A DNA stretch of 64,000 bases from UBA5796 sp040752455 (GCA_049324115.1 JBMOMN010000017.1:60341-124340); one strand, 5' to 3'. Positions 17,099 through 26,700 are shown, counted from the stretch's first letter. The notes: generated by a model from the sequence alone, not told the origin. Made by a program: numbers and translations.

Positions 17099-18424
17099 TC
17101 AAGCCCGGGAAATTCGGACGCGCGTCGGACCGCAGACGGCCAGTCCGCTCAACGGCTCGCTCGTGAATTCGACCAGTTCGTTGGGATTCGCACCCACGAC
17201 AAGGTTCTCGTCTGAGTTACGGCCCCAGCGGACAAATGTGTGATGTCCCTGGCCGGGCGGGAGGAAGATCGCGTTCGGCCACATCCCGGCGCGCACACGG
17301 ACGACGGCCTCCGCGTAACCGCCCGGCGCTTCCACCCGGACCCGGTCCCCGGTCTGCAGCCCCAAAGCCTCCGCGGCCTTTTGACCGACCTCCACCCAAC
17401 TGTCCCATTTGACGTATCCCTGCAGGCCGTAGCATTCCTGCAAGGTGGGGATGATGCCCTGCCACTGCACGGACTGCGTGATGATCGGTTGCGTCACCAG
17501 CAGGGAGGGATAATCGAGCGCCTCGGCGGTGGAATCCGTCAGGGTGGCGGGAACCTCGAAGTGCGGGAGGCAGGCTTGGGCGGAGTCCGAACCGAGCAGG
17601 GCGAAGAGTTCGCGTGAGAAAAAGTCGAAGCGTCCATCCTGCGGAGCGTTCAGGCGGTCGCGTCCGAGGACGTCTTTCCATGCCTGGCTTCCAGGCGTGG
17701 CGTTGAAATAGATCAGTTCAGACCAGTTCCCGTTGGCTTCCAGTTTTTCCCAATCGAAGGCGGAGAGACGATGGTTGATCAGTTGCTGATAATTTTCCCA
17801 GGGCAGGGCCTTCGCCAGAGGTCCGCCGATGCGGTGCGCGAGGTCGAGCAGAACGTCGCCCGGGTTGCGCGTATCGTGGACGGGTTCGACAACTGGTCGG
17901 CGCAGGGAGATGCCCGCGTAGCCCGTGCCTTCGAGATAGTCGTCGCCCCAGATTTCGAGGAAGGTACTGGCGGGCAGGATGAGGTCGGCGTGCGCCGCGC
18001 TTTCATCCAGCGTGGAGGCGAAACTGACGATGAACGGGACCTTCGTCAGCGCTTCGAGTGTCTGCCCGTCATTCGGCATGTCGTAGAGCGGATTGGCGTT
18101 CAAGAGCAGGAGGACTTCGAGCGGATAGGGCTTGCCCGCCAAAATGCGCTCGGGGATGTTTTGATACGCCGAAAGCGCCAGCGGGAATTGCGTCCCTGCG
18201 CCGTCAATGCGTTCTTTGGATTCGCCCGCGCGCGCGGCGGAATCGAGCGAGTAGGTCGGCCAATCTTTGAGATCGGGGAACCGCTGGACGATCACGCCGC
18301 CCTTCGCGTCAATCGAACCGACCAGCGCGTTCAGCGCGTGGACGGCCAGCGCGGTGTACAGCGCGTTGCCGCTGGAGAGTTCGCCCGCCTCGGTCGGCAG
18401 GACGGCGGTACAGGATTGCTGGGT
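17099..18424 (-). pseudogene. Molybdopterin oxidoreductase catalytic subunit, C-terminal remnant
   Basis: The frame runs about 440 residues from just after an in-frame stop at 18425-18427 to TGA at 17099. It begins ELSSGNALYTALAVHALNAL and contains LLLLNANPLYDMP, DLILPASTFLEIWGDD and the C-terminal molybdopterin-dinucleotide-binding fold (ALGLQTGDRVRVEAPGG, HHTFVRWGRNSDEN). Enzymes of this DMSO-reductase superfamily are about 700-1000 residues and start with a 4Fe-4S domain. The N-terminal half is missing here and no start signal is present. Similarity stops near 18415-18425, next to a T-rich stretch. The 3' end is intact and leads into the ferredoxin stub. It is a remnant operon, not expected to be functional. 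Confidence 0.85.
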
Positions 18425-18479
18425 TTATTTTTAAAACCACAACACTGCGCAGGGTATAACGTGCCTCTGTGATATCCGA

Positions 18480-19583
18480 TCACTCTACATCAATCGTCAC
18501 CGTTGCGGTCATGTTCCATAGAAAGCGCGGATCGGATTCGTCGAGGGCGGTGGTCGTCTTGTAGGTCATATCGCCCAGGTATTCGCGCCCGACGGGGTCA
18601 ATTTCGACGACCCGCCCTGTGAACTCCTCATCGGGAAAGGCGTCCAATTTGACGATGACTTTATCGCCGATGGCAACTTTCGCGACATCAATTTCAGCGA
18701 GGTCTTTGGTTTCGACCTGCCAATGAGTCACGTCACCGAGAAAGGCAACAGGGATGCCCGCGTAGACGGTCTCGCCGACGGACAGGTCAAGGCTGAGAAC
18801 TGTCGCCGTGAAGGGCGCGCGTAACTGGCTGTTGGCGAGGGCGGCGCGAGCGGCGTTCAAGTTCGCCAGCGCAGACTCGAAGCGGGCGCGGGCGATGGCC
18901 GTTTGTTCGGCGTTTTCACCAACCGTCAGGTTGTCGAATTCCTTCTGCAGAGCGCGGGCATTTGCCCTGGCGACTTCGAGATTCGCTTCGAGTTCCGCCC
19001 ACTGAATGGCTTTGCGGTAATCCGCCCAGGCGTCATCCAATTGTTTCTTGTATGTCCTGGCTGGTTCCTTGTCCGCCTTGTAGTTTTTATAAGGCTCGTA
19101 GATCACGCGCGCCTCTTCCAGCCTGGCATGGGTGTATTCCAGCGTTTCGCGGGTGGTCATCCCGCGCAGGTCAGACGGGATATCGAAGTTGTCGAATGCC
19201 TGTTGCGCCTGGCGCAGGGCTTCATGCGCCTCGGCCAGATTCTTCAAGGCCGCCGCTTCCGACATGCCGAAGGCTTGTTCCGCCAGAAGGTAAGCCTCCT
19301 CGGCGCGGGCGACTTCGGCTTGCAGGGCTTCGCTGTTTTCGAGGCGGGCGATGACCTGGCCTTCCGTCACCTGCCCGCCTGTGGAAACCAGCACTTCGGC
19401 GACGATGCCTGGCTGGGCGAAGGACAATTCGACCGACGGATCGGGGAGGAGCGTCCCTTCGGCGACGACGATGGAATTTGTACTTGCCACAGGCGCGACG
19501 CTGGGAGCGGGAGTGGGTGTCCCACCGCAGGCGGCCAGCAGAATGGAAAGAAGGATGAGGGTGGAGAAAAGTTTGGTTTTCAT
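18480..19583 (-). CDS. HlyD/MacA-type membrane fusion lipoprotein
   Basis: This is a 367-residue exporter adaptor. It has a lipoprotein signal (LLAAC, Cys19), a split biotinyl-lipoyl-like domain (PGIVAEVLVSTGGQVTEGQVIARLE near 58-82 and LRAPFTATVLSLDLSVGETV near 254-273) and a long alpha-helical hairpin between (about 85-250). The C-terminal beta-barrel ends with TATVTIDVE. It is the third gene of an ATPase-permease-adaptor set on the same strand, which resembles MacAB-type systems. In a lineage thought to lack a typical LPS outer membrane, the adaptor may act on the outer face of the cytoplasmic membrane rather than bridge to TolC. A GGTGCGTCGCACC palindrome lies upstream, at 19611-19623. 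Confidence 0.88.
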   Translation of the reverse strand: MKTKLFSTLILLSILLAACGGTPTPAPSVAPVASTNSIVVAEGTLLPDPSVELSFAQPGIVAEVLVSTGGQVTEGQVIARLENSEALQAEVARAEEAYLLAEQAFGMSEAAALKNLAEAHEALRQAQQAFDNFDIPSDLRGMTTRETLEYTHARLEEARVIYEPYKNYKADKEPARTYKKQLDDAWADYRKAIQWAELEANLEVARANARALQKEFDNLTVGENAEQTAIARARFESALANLNAARAALANSQLRAPFTATVLSLDLSVGETVYAGIPVAFLGDVTHWQVETKDLAEIDVAKVAIGDKVIVKLDAFPDEEFTGRVVEIDPVGREYLGDMTYKTTTALDESDPRFLWNMTATVTIDVE

Positions 19584-19699
19584 GGTGAACTCCTTGTTGT
19601 GTTTGAGCGAGGGTGCGTCGCACCTTACTCAATAGGATTCGTTTCCAAAGTGGATTCTTCTGATTTGTGAGATTCATCTACCCGTTTGGTGCGACGCAC

Positions 19700-22090
19700 T
19701 CACTCATACGCCAGTACCTGCGTCACGGTGAGACGCACGGCGCGCAGGGCGGGGAAAAGACTTGCAAAGATCGAGATGACGATGACGAGCACTGCCCAGG
19801 CGAGGACTCCGCCCATAGAAAACGAGGCAGGCACGGGGTAGTCCATGAACGAGAGTCCGATCTCGCGGGCGAGGAATATGCTGATGGGCAGGGAAAAGCC
19901 GATCGCCAGAATCCAACTCATCATCCCGATCAAAAGACCTTCGAGAATCACGATGCGGAAGATGGCCTGGCTCGGCGCCCCGAAGGCGCGCATGACGCCG
20001 ATCTCGCGGGTGCGCTCGATCACGTTGAGACTCATCGTGCCCATCAGCCCCAGCCCACCGACGGTGGCAAGCACGACCGTCATCACCATGAGCAGGGCGA
20101 CGATGATCGCGAACGCGCCGTCAATTTCTTCGCGCTCTTCGGTGATGAGGAAGTTCGAGAGCACGCGGATGCCCGCGCGGTCGAACTCCTCTTCCACTGC
20201 GCTGGCAACCAGGCGTTGTGTTTCGAGATCGCGCGCATCCAGCGTGAAGATGACGGCGTTCGCGCGGTTTGGCTCGCGCACGTGCCGCGCATACGCGTCG
20301 TAATCCATCACGGTGAAATACCCGATGGTGCTGTTGCCCATCATCTGCATCACGCCCGCCACACGATAGGTCTGCTCGCGCCCCTCGATCTTGATCGTGA
20401 CCGAACTGCCGAGTTGGATGCTCGGTTCATTGGCGAGCAACCCAGGGCTGACGAGAATGGACTCGTCGCCGCGACGTTCGATTCCTTGACCTTCGACAAT
20501 CGGCGGATTAAGAAAATCCGTGCCAGCGGGAGGCGCCATCAAATACAGGTTGTCGCTCTCGGAACCATCGGGACGCACATAACGACCGATGGCGAAGCCC
20601 CACGCTTCGGCTCTTCCCACGCCTGAAACGGATTCGGCGATATTGACCATTTTCTCCGCTGGGACGTGGCCGTCCACGATCAGCCAGGCGTCGTAGTTCC
20701 AGAAGCCGAGCATCTGGTCGAGCGAGTCGTTGAGCGAGGCTTGCAGGTTGACGATGCCCATGAAGATCGCGCCTGCAAACGTCAGCGTGACGAGTGAGAG
20801 GATGAGGCGTCCGCGTTTGCGGAAGGGATTGCGAAGAGCCAGCAACAAGTCACGCGTGAAACGAGGGAAGCGATTGAGAATCGCATCCATGAAGCCCGCG
20901 CCGCGCCAGACCTGGTTGATGCCGTACTCGCTCAGGACTTTTGCAGGCGAGACTTTTGTCCCGCTCAAAATGGACGGGGCGGCGGCGATCAACGGGACGA
21001 TCAATCCGACCCCGAACTGGGTCAGCAATGCGGACAGGGTGTACTCCACTTTGGGCGCGTCGAAGTTGATCAACTCGGCTACGAATTTGGCAAGCGCGTT
21101 CGCGCCGACATTGCCAAATGGAATCGCAAGCAGGCAGGCGGCGAGTCCGAGCGCAAGCACCATCCCAAAATACAAGCCGACGATCTGCATCGAGCGCGCG
21201 CCGACGGCTTTCATGATGCCGATCTGTTTTTCCTGTTGCGCGATCAACGCCGAGATGACGTTGACCACGAGCAGTCCGCTCAGGAACATGGAGAGCGCGG
21301 CGATAAGACCCAGCAAGATCAACATGGTGTCAATAATGAAACCCATCGGATGGACGCCCTGATCGGGCATGGTCTTCTGGTACACGGGCAAGCCTTCGCC
21401 TTCGATGCGGTCGGCGGCTTCCTCTGCCAACGCGCGGATTTCAATATCGCTGGTCGCGTTCGCATCGAGATAGAGTTCGTTGTAGCCTTCGGGCTGTCCC
21501 ATCCAGCGGAGGGTGTCCATGCTGACGTAGCCATATACCCAACCTTCGATAACGGGCGGGATGCGGTACAGGTCGTGTGAGATGCCCGCCACGTGCAATG
21601 TATATTTTTTGCCTTCTGGTGTCTTGACCAGAATTTCATCGCCAGGCTCAAGCCCAAGGTAGGCGATGGTGGCACGTTCGAGTAACACATCGCCTTTTTC
21701 GGGAGGATAGTTCCCGCTTTGTTCATAAACTTTCAGCAAACGTTGGTCTTCGTAATCTGCGATGGCATAGAGAGTCAGGTCGCGCCAGGTTTCGCCTTTG
21801 CCGTCGAGCGAGATTCGCAGGAAAAGGGCGCGGCGGCCTTCGGCTTCGTCCACGCCGCGCATGTGGCGGATGGAGGTGACAAAATCATCGTCGAGCATTG
21901 GCTCGGTCTTGAGAATGATGTCCGCAGGGCGCATTTCGGCATATTGCGCGGCGAGGGAGGAGGTCAACGCCTGTTGGGTGGAGACGATCATGCCCAGCGC
22001 GAAGACTCCCACAGCGATGGAGAGAATCACGAGCATCGTGCGTGAGCGATTATTCCAAAGGTCGCGGTAGACTTTCTTCCAGCGGGTCAT
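19700..22090 (-). CDS. FtsX-like ABC transporter permease (two-repeat, MacB/LolE-like)
   Basis: This 796-residue permease starts MTRWKKVYRDLWNNRSRTML. It has a first TM segment (about 20-40), an extracytoplasmic domain and an FtsX core (about 270-400) containing QQEKQIGIMKAVGA. A second TM segment, a second extracytoplasmic domain and a C-terminal FtsX core with ERTREIGVMRAFGA follow. The frame can be read 41 codons further upstream to 22213, but that extension is translated from an octamer repeat array. The ATG at 22090, which begins the conserved sequence, is chosen. It lies downstream of the ATPase and upstream of the adaptor, and the three probably form one macrolide- or lipoprotein-type exporter of unknown substrate. 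Confidence 0.9.
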   Translation of the reverse strand: MTRWKKVYRDLWNNRSRTMLVILSIAVGVFALGMIVSTQQALTSSLAAQYAEMRPADIILKTEPMLDDDFVTSIRHMRGVDEAEGRRALFLRISLDGKGETWRDLTLYAIADYEDQRLLKVYEQSGNYPPEKGDVLLERATIAYLGLEPGDEILVKTPEGKKYTLHVAGISHDLYRIPPVIEGWVYGYVSMDTLRWMGQPEGYNELYLDANATSDIEIRALAEEAADRIEGEGLPVYQKTMPDQGVHPMGFIIDTMLILLGLIAALSMFLSGLLVVNVISALIAQQEKQIGIMKAVGARSMQIVGLYFGMVLALGLAACLLAIPFGNVGANALAKFVAELINFDAPKVEYTLSALLTQFGVGLIVPLIAAAPSILSGTKVSPAKVLSEYGINQVWRGAGFMDAILNRFPRFTRDLLLALRNPFRKRGRLILSLVTLTFAGAIFMGIVNLQASLNDSLDQMLGFWNYDAWLIVDGHVPAEKMVNIAESVSGVGRAEAWGFAIGRYVRPDGSESDNLYLMAPPAGTDFLNPPIVEGQGIERRGDESILVSPGLLANEPSIQLGSSVTIKIEGREQTYRVAGVMQMMGNSTIGYFTVMDYDAYARHVREPNRANAVIFTLDARDLETQRLVASAVEEEFDRAGIRVLSNFLITEEREEIDGAFAIIVALLMVMTVVLATVGGLGLMGTMSLNVIERTREIGVMRAFGAPSQAIFRIVILEGLLIGMMSWILAIGFSLPISIFLAREIGLSFMDYPVPASFSMGGVLAWAVLVIVISIFASLFPALRAVRLTVTQVLAYE

Positions 22091-22111
22091 GGGGTTCCTT
22101 TTGGGGGAGGG

Positions 22112-22202
22112 AGACAGGGAGGCAAGTAAACAAGTACACAGGTAGACAGGTACACAGGTGGTTGAAACGTGTTTACCTGTGTACGTGTCTACCTGTCTAC
22201 CT
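22112..22202. repeat. Octamer array with inverted arms
   Basis: Eight-base units of the type ACACAGGT/AGACAGGT run to about 22158. Their complements (TGTTTACC, TGTGTACG, TGTCTACC) follow to about 22202, so the element can form a long hairpin. Its end supplies the last codons of the ATPase gene. Similar arrays occur at 54.3 and 58.2 kb. Confidence 0.88.
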
Positions 22203-22898
22203 CCCCACGTCATTCACGATGATCCCATCCGCAATGTGGAGTTGCCTTCCCGCGCGGCGCGCCAGGTCGGGGTCGTGGGTGACCATGAGGATGGTCTTGC
22301 CGAGGCTGGTGAGGCGCTCGAAGAGGGAGAAGACAGCCGCGGCGGTTTTCGAATCGAGGTTGCCTGTCGGTTCGTCCGCGGCAAGGATGGGAGGGTCGGT
22401 GGCGAGGGCGCGGGCGATGGCGACGCGTTGTTGCTGTCCGCCCGAGAGTTTGGCGGGGAGTTTATTGGCTTGCTCTTCGATCTCCATCAGGCGGAGCAGT
22501 TCCAGCGCGCGGTCGCGGCGTTCGGAGAAAGCGGGCGTGGCGCAGAAGTCCATCGGGAGCATCACGTTTTCGAGGGCGGTCAGGGTGGGAAGCAATTGAA
22601 AGAATTGAAAGACCACACCGATAGTGCGTCCACGCCAGATGGTGAGTTTGTTTTCGCCGAGTCTTTCCACCTTCTCGCCGCCGACGAGAATCTCGCCATC
22701 GGTGGGACGGTCGAGTCCCGTAATCATGTTGATGAGGGTAGTCTTGCCGCTGCCCGATTTGCCGACGATCGCCACGAATTCACCCGCGTTGATGCGCAGG
22801 TCAACGCCTTTGAGCGCCATGAAGAGTCCCGCGTCGGTTTGGTAGGCCTTGGTGACGGCGTTCAGGTCAATGAGAGGGGAGGAAGTGGGAAGTGCCAT
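22197..22898 (-). CDS. ABC transporter ATP-binding protein (MacB/LolD type)
   Basis: This 233-residue ATPase has Walker A GKSGSGKTTLIN (about 45-56), signature LSGGQQQRVAIARAL (about 146-160), Walker B ILAADEPTGNLD (about 166-177) and the H-loop MVTHDPDLA. The family powers FtsX-type permeases in lipoprotein, peptide or macrolide export, and the permease and adaptor genes follow on the same strand. The C-terminus (VNDVGR) runs into an octamer repeat. Confidence 0.93.
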   Translation of the reverse strand: MALPTSSPLIDLNAVTKAYQTDAGLFMALKGVDLRINAGEFVAIVGKSGSGKTTLINMITGLDRPTDGEILVGGEKVERLGENKLTIWRGRTIGVVFQFFQLLPTLTALENVMLPMDFCATPAFSERRDRALELLRLMEIEEQANKLPAKLSGGQQQRVAIARALATDPPILAADEPTGNLDSKTAAAVFSLFERLTSLGKTILMVTHDPDLARRAGRQLHIADGIIVNDVGR

Positions 22899-22915
22899 AG
22901 ATTCCTTTCGAGAGA

Positions 22916-22992
22916 TGTAGGTCGGATTGGCAATCCGACTTACAAAAACTCCTCGGATGTATCTTTTCGCTTAAGATACTCTCCGAGGAGGA
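22916..22992. repeat. Two intergenic hairpins between regulator and ABC operon
   Basis: GTAGGTCGGATTG-GCAATCCGACTTAC (22916-22943) is an almost perfect palindrome of a type seen as an interspersed element in many genomes. CTCCTCGGA..GTATCTT and AAGATAC..CCGAGGAG (about 22951-22992) form a second hairpin. Either may end transcription of the MalT-type gene or process the ABC transcript. Confidence 0.65.
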
Positions 22993-23037
22993 ATTTGTCG
23001 GCGCTCGAAAGGAGTAGAAAAGTGGTATTTTTAGATT

Positions 23038-23143
23038 ATGTCATTGCGAGGAGGGCGCTCTTCCCGACGAAGCAATCTCCTGTTTCAAGGAGTGACGCCT
23101 GAGCAAGAGGAGATTGCTTCGCAACGTGCGCTCGCAATGACAC
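23038..23143. repeat. REP/MITE-like inverted repeat, about 105 bp
   Basis: Arms starting GTCATTGCGAGGAGGGCG and GAAGCAATCTCCT at the left are repeated in inverse order at the right, ending CGCTCGCAATGAC. The element has no coding capacity and lies between the regulator stop and the ABC operon. It has the look of a non-autonomous palindromic element. Confidence 0.75.
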
Positions 23144-23144
23144 G

Positions 23145-25856
23145 CTATTCCACCCAGCCCTGTTTCTTCGCCAGCATAACCGCCTGCGTTCGGTTCGCGA
23201 CTCCCATTTTGGACAGGATATTTCCCACGTGTTTCTTGACGGTGTTCAACGTCAACACACGTTCTTCGGCGATTTCCTGGTTGCTCTTGCCAGCCGCGAG
23301 GAGTTGGAGGATGTCGAGTTCGCGGCGGGTCAATGGGGTAAGGGAATGAGATTCGGGCGTTTTATCTGTAATTGGTGATTGGTAATTGGTAGTTTCCTTG
23401 CGGAGGAGGTTGGTGATCTCTTCGACATACGAATGAGGGGCACGGATTTTGTTGCGATATTGTTCAAGCAGATGCAATAACGCTTTCCCTTCGTCGGCGA
23501 AGATGCGGACGTAACCGCTTTGCGCGCCGAGGGTGAAGGCGTGGGAGAGGCTTTCAGCGGCGTCGGCGTGCTGCGAAATCGCGTGTTGGGCGCGGGCGCG
23601 CAGGATGGACGCGGCAATGACGGGCGTCACGCGTTCGCGGCGTTCGGACTCCGCTATCAGCGTGGATAACGCTTCGAGAATCGCTGGAGCCGCTTCGGGG
23701 TCGGAATGAAGCGTCGCTATTTGGGCGCGCAACAGCACCAGTTGAGTCATCTCCCAAAGGGCGTAATACGTCCCCTCGCTGGGTTTTTCCAAATCATACG
23801 CTTTTATCAAGCGTTGGGCTTTCGGCAAATCGCCGCGCATGAGATGCAGGCGGATCAGGTGAATGGCGATAAAAGTATCGTCGAGGATCGAATTACTGGA
23901 TTCGGCCACCTGCATGGCGCGGTCGAGGCGGGCAAAGGCTTCGTCCCAACGACCCTGCGCGGCGTCCACTCGGGCGAGCGCGATGTGACCGTCCATGCTC
24001 GCGACGGGCTGCCAGACCTGGCAATAGGCGATGCCCTGCTCGGCATAACGGACGGCTTCCTCGAAACGGTTTTGCTCGCGCAACAAATCGGCGTAACTGA
24101 TGAACGGCATGCCAAGCAAAAAGGTATGCTCGCCGAGAGTCGCGCGCGCGTATTGAATGACCTGCTGAAAGGCGTGTTCCGCCAACCCCAGCGCGCCGCG
24201 TATCTGTCGGGTCTCGCCCATCTGTGACTGGGCAATGATGGAAACGAGCGGGTTGTTCAGCGTTTTGGCCAGTCGCAGGGTTTCGGTAAACGCATCAATG
24301 GCAAGGGCGGTATTGCCAAGCATCACGTGATGCAAGCCCAGGTTGAAGTGCAGGAGGCTGTGGAGGAAATCATCCTGCTCGGCGAGGAGGACAAAGGCAT
24401 CGGATATTTCGTCCGCCACCGCGACTTTGCCCGCGAAGATGCCCGTCAGGATTCGGAGGGACTTCGCTTCGCCCCTAAGCCTGAGGCGGCCTGCCGTTTC
24501 ATCGGGCGGGATCAACGCCTCGGCTTTTTCCGCGCAGGCCTGCGCTTCGGCGGAGTCAAGCCCTATGATGCTGCTCCAGCCCTTCGCCAGCCACAAGCGC
24601 GGACGCCTGTCCATGAGTTCGGGCGGCAACGCCGAGAGCCATTCCAATAATGCGGATTGCTCGCCGCGTTGAATCAAATCGAGATAATGTTTTTCGAGCA
24701 GATTGGCGGCGCGTTCAAAGTCGGCGGCATGCGTGGCATAGTGGATGGCCTCGTCCAACAAGTTATTTTCTTCGAACCACAAACTCGCTTCGTGATAATG
24801 TTGACTTGCCTGTTCTGGCGGAATCTGGCGGCGCAGGAATTCGGCGAAGAGGGCGTGATAGCGGAACCAAGTCCCAGATGAATCGAGAGGGATAAGGAAG
24901 AGGTTGGCGCGCTCGATGTGGGTGACGAGCGTGGATGAATTATGCTCCGTAGTGCGTGTTTCGTGTTCCGTCCCTTCGACTGCGCTCAGAGCAGGATTGC
25001 GTGTTGCATAATCAATGAGAGGAGCGGAGAAGCGGTCGAAGAGGGCGGAGATTTTGAGAAACTCCTGCACTTCGGGCGGTTCGCGGCGCAGGACTTCCTC
25101 GGCAAGATAATCGAAGATATGCGCCTGCCCAGCGGGGATGTTCCAATCAAATGGCTGACGGGCTAACGCCAGACCCGCGAGTTGCAGTCCCACCGCCCAG
25201 CCTTCGGTGGATTGGTTCAAGCGCGCGAGTTGCCCTGGTGAAAGCGCCGCGCCCATTTGCTCCAGAAATGCGCGGACTTCCGCATCGTTGAATCGCAAAT
25301 CTGTCGCGTTGACTTCCACAACCTGGTCAAGGGCGCGCAGACGCGCAAGGGATAGTTCGGGCATGGCGCGCGAGGTTATCCCTACGTGCATCTGCGCAGG
25401 GCAATGTTCCAGCAGGGATTGGATGATCCTGTTGACATCAGTCCCATCCACGGTATGATAGTCATCCAGGATGAGAGCGAACTCGTTCGGGGTCTCGTTC
25501 AGGTCGTTGAGCAGGGAAAACAAAATGGCTTCCCCGTTCACGGCCTGGCCGCCATGAAGCATGGCCAGGGCGGTCTGTCCCGTTTGCGGAGAGACCCGTT
25601 GAAGCGCGCAAATCAGATAGGAGAGAAACCGTTCGGGCGCGCGGTCGGCGCGTTCGAGGGAGAGCCAGGCGATGGGCATGGACGCGGTTCGCGCCCATTC
25701 TGCAACGAGGGTGGTCTTGCCAAATCCCGCGGGCGCGACCACCAGCGTCAGCGCGCGCTTCATCCCCGCGCCGATCCGCTCGACGAGACGGGGGCGTTCC
25801 ACCCGTTGTTGCCGCGCGGGCGGGATGGAGATCTTGGTGCGCAGAAGCGGGAGCAT
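23145..25856 (-). CDS. MalT-type LuxR-family ATP-dependent transcriptional regulator
   Basis: This 903-residue regulator has an N-terminal STAND-type NTPase (Walker A APAGFGKTTLVAEW near 40-53, LILDDYHTVDG near 130), a long TPR-like helical sensor region and a C-terminal LuxR helix-turn-helix (LTRRELDILQLLAAGKSNQEIAEE onward, ending with recognition helix NTVKKHVGNILSKM). Two repeat-derived peptides interrupt it without breaking the frame: ALSAVEGTEHETRTTEH (about 24940-25000) and TTNYQSPITDK just before the HTH (about 23360-23395). A TATAAT box ends six bases before the ATG, which suggests a leaderless message. It may control the exporter operon downstream or the divergent sensor gene; the inducer is unknown. 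Confidence 0.92.
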   Translation of the reverse strand: MLPLLRTKISIPPARQQRVERPRLVERIGAGMKRALTLVVAPAGFGKTTLVAEWARTASMPIAWLSLERADRAPERFLSYLICALQRVSPQTGQTALAMLHGGQAVNGEAILFSLLNDLNETPNEFALILDDYHTVDGTDVNRIIQSLLEHCPAQMHVGITSRAMPELSLARLRALDQVVEVNATDLRFNDAEVRAFLEQMGAALSPGQLARLNQSTEGWAVGLQLAGLALARQPFDWNIPAGQAHIFDYLAEEVLRREPPEVQEFLKISALFDRFSAPLIDYATRNPALSAVEGTEHETRTTEHNSSTLVTHIERANLFLIPLDSSGTWFRYHALFAEFLRRQIPPEQASQHYHEASLWFEENNLLDEAIHYATHAADFERAANLLEKHYLDLIQRGEQSALLEWLSALPPELMDRRPRLWLAKGWSSIIGLDSAEAQACAEKAEALIPPDETAGRLRLRGEAKSLRILTGIFAGKVAVADEISDAFVLLAEQDDFLHSLLHFNLGLHHVMLGNTALAIDAFTETLRLAKTLNNPLVSIIAQSQMGETRQIRGALGLAEHAFQQVIQYARATLGEHTFLLGMPFISYADLLREQNRFEEAVRYAEQGIAYCQVWQPVASMDGHIALARVDAAQGRWDEAFARLDRAMQVAESSNSILDDTFIAIHLIRLHLMRGDLPKAQRLIKAYDLEKPSEGTYYALWEMTQLVLLRAQIATLHSDPEAAPAILEALSTLIAESERRERVTPVIAASILRARAQHAISQHADAAESLSHAFTLGAQSGYVRIFADEGKALLHLLEQYRNKIRAPHSYVEEITNLLRKETTNYQSPITDKTPESHSLTPLTRRELDILQLLAAGKSNQEIAEERVLTLNTVKKHVGNILSKMGVANRTQAVMLAKKQGWVE

Positions 25857-25862
25857 GTGGCA

Positions 25863-25908
25863 ATTATAACTTCGTCGTTCGCCATTCTGCCCGCACTTCG
25901 ATTATAGT
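25863..25908. promoter_or_regulatory. Divergent leaderless promoters
   Basis: TATAAT on the minus strand (25868-25863) lies six bases before the MalT-type start. TATAGT on the plus strand (25903-25908) lies six bases before the sensor start at 25915. The 58-base gap is shared by both genes. A copy of the plus-strand half is displaced to 16959-17016. Confidence 0.65.
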
Positions 25909-25914
25909 TAACCC

Positions 25915-26592
25915 ATGTCCCTGCGCACGCGATTGATCATCTTTGTCCTGCTGTTCGGTTCCACGGTATTGGTCAACGTTTCGGCGTTGATCTACCTGGC
26001 GCGTTCCATCTCGCAATCGCTGGAGGCCATCGAGAATATCCGCCAGCGGCAACTGGTGGCCGTGCAAATGAACGCGCATTTGCGCGATGCCGAGGCGGCG
26101 TTGTATCGTTACCAGATCAACGGGGAGGCGGGTTTCAAGATCCAATTCCACGAGCAATTGGAACAATTCTCCCGCGAGATCGCGCAATACCGCCTGCTGG
26201 CAAACCAGCCCAATGAACAGCAATGGGCGTCCGAACTGGAGCGCGCTTATCGGCAGGCATTGACCACTGGCAATGACCTGATCGAACTTCACGATGCACA
26301 AGCCGCCCAGATGGACAGTTTTCTCGCGACGCAGTCTCAACTCTCGGCGTTCCTGTCCAGCGAGGTGATGTCCAGCCGCCCCGACGACCCCGCCTACCAG
26401 GCCATCGTGTCGGAAATGCACGAGGCTTCGCGCGCCATGCTGACGGCTGTGACGGGTTACCTCGCCTCGCCCGACGAAACCAACCGCGGCCAGTTCACCG
26501 ACGCGGTCGTGGCCTTCCAGCAGGGCATGAACGAATTCGCGAGCATTGCCCAATCGAATGAGGAAAATCCGGCTCATTGGGAATCGGCGTGA
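25915..26592 (+). pseudogene. Sensor protein, N-terminal part only (four-helix-bundle sensory domain)
   Basis: This 225-residue frame has one N-terminal TM segment (LIIFVLLFGSTVLVNVSALIYLA, about 7-29). A long helical extracytoplasmic region follows, similar to four-helix-bundle sensory domains of chemoreceptors and histidine kinases. Such proteins continue with a second TM segment, HAMP and a signalling domain. Here the frame stops right where those would begin, and a CACGGATTT-type repeat follows. It is therefore best read as the 5' half of a broken sensor gene. Its leaderless promoter is intact, so a truncated membrane-anchored protein might still be made. Confidence 0.7.
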
Positions 26593-26601
26593 TTCAAAAC
26601 C

Positions 26602-26700
26602 TTTTGTACACGGATTTCACGGAAAAGACGGATTTACACGGATTTTTTCAGGCTTTTTCCGTGCAAATCCAGGAAATCCGCGTAATCCGTGTACAGAATC
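26602..26700. repeat. CACGGATTT-type interspersed repeat at a gene-gene junction
   Basis: TACACGGATTTCACGGAAAA and TTACACGGATTTTTTC are followed by the opposing arm AAATCCGCGTAATCCGTGTA, so the element is partly inverted. It lies exactly between the broken sensor gene and the broken tctA gene. Confidence 0.8.

Noticed and set aside
17000..17215. 71-codon plus-strand frame starting MSLRTRR
   Set aside because: Only the first six codons derive from the real sensor gene at 25.9 kb. The rest is antisense to the ferredoxin stub and oxidoreductase remnant.
22091..22213. N-terminal extension of the ABC permease
   Set aside because: Residues such as VPVYLCTCLLASL come from the octamer repeat. Conserved permease sequence begins at ATG 22090.
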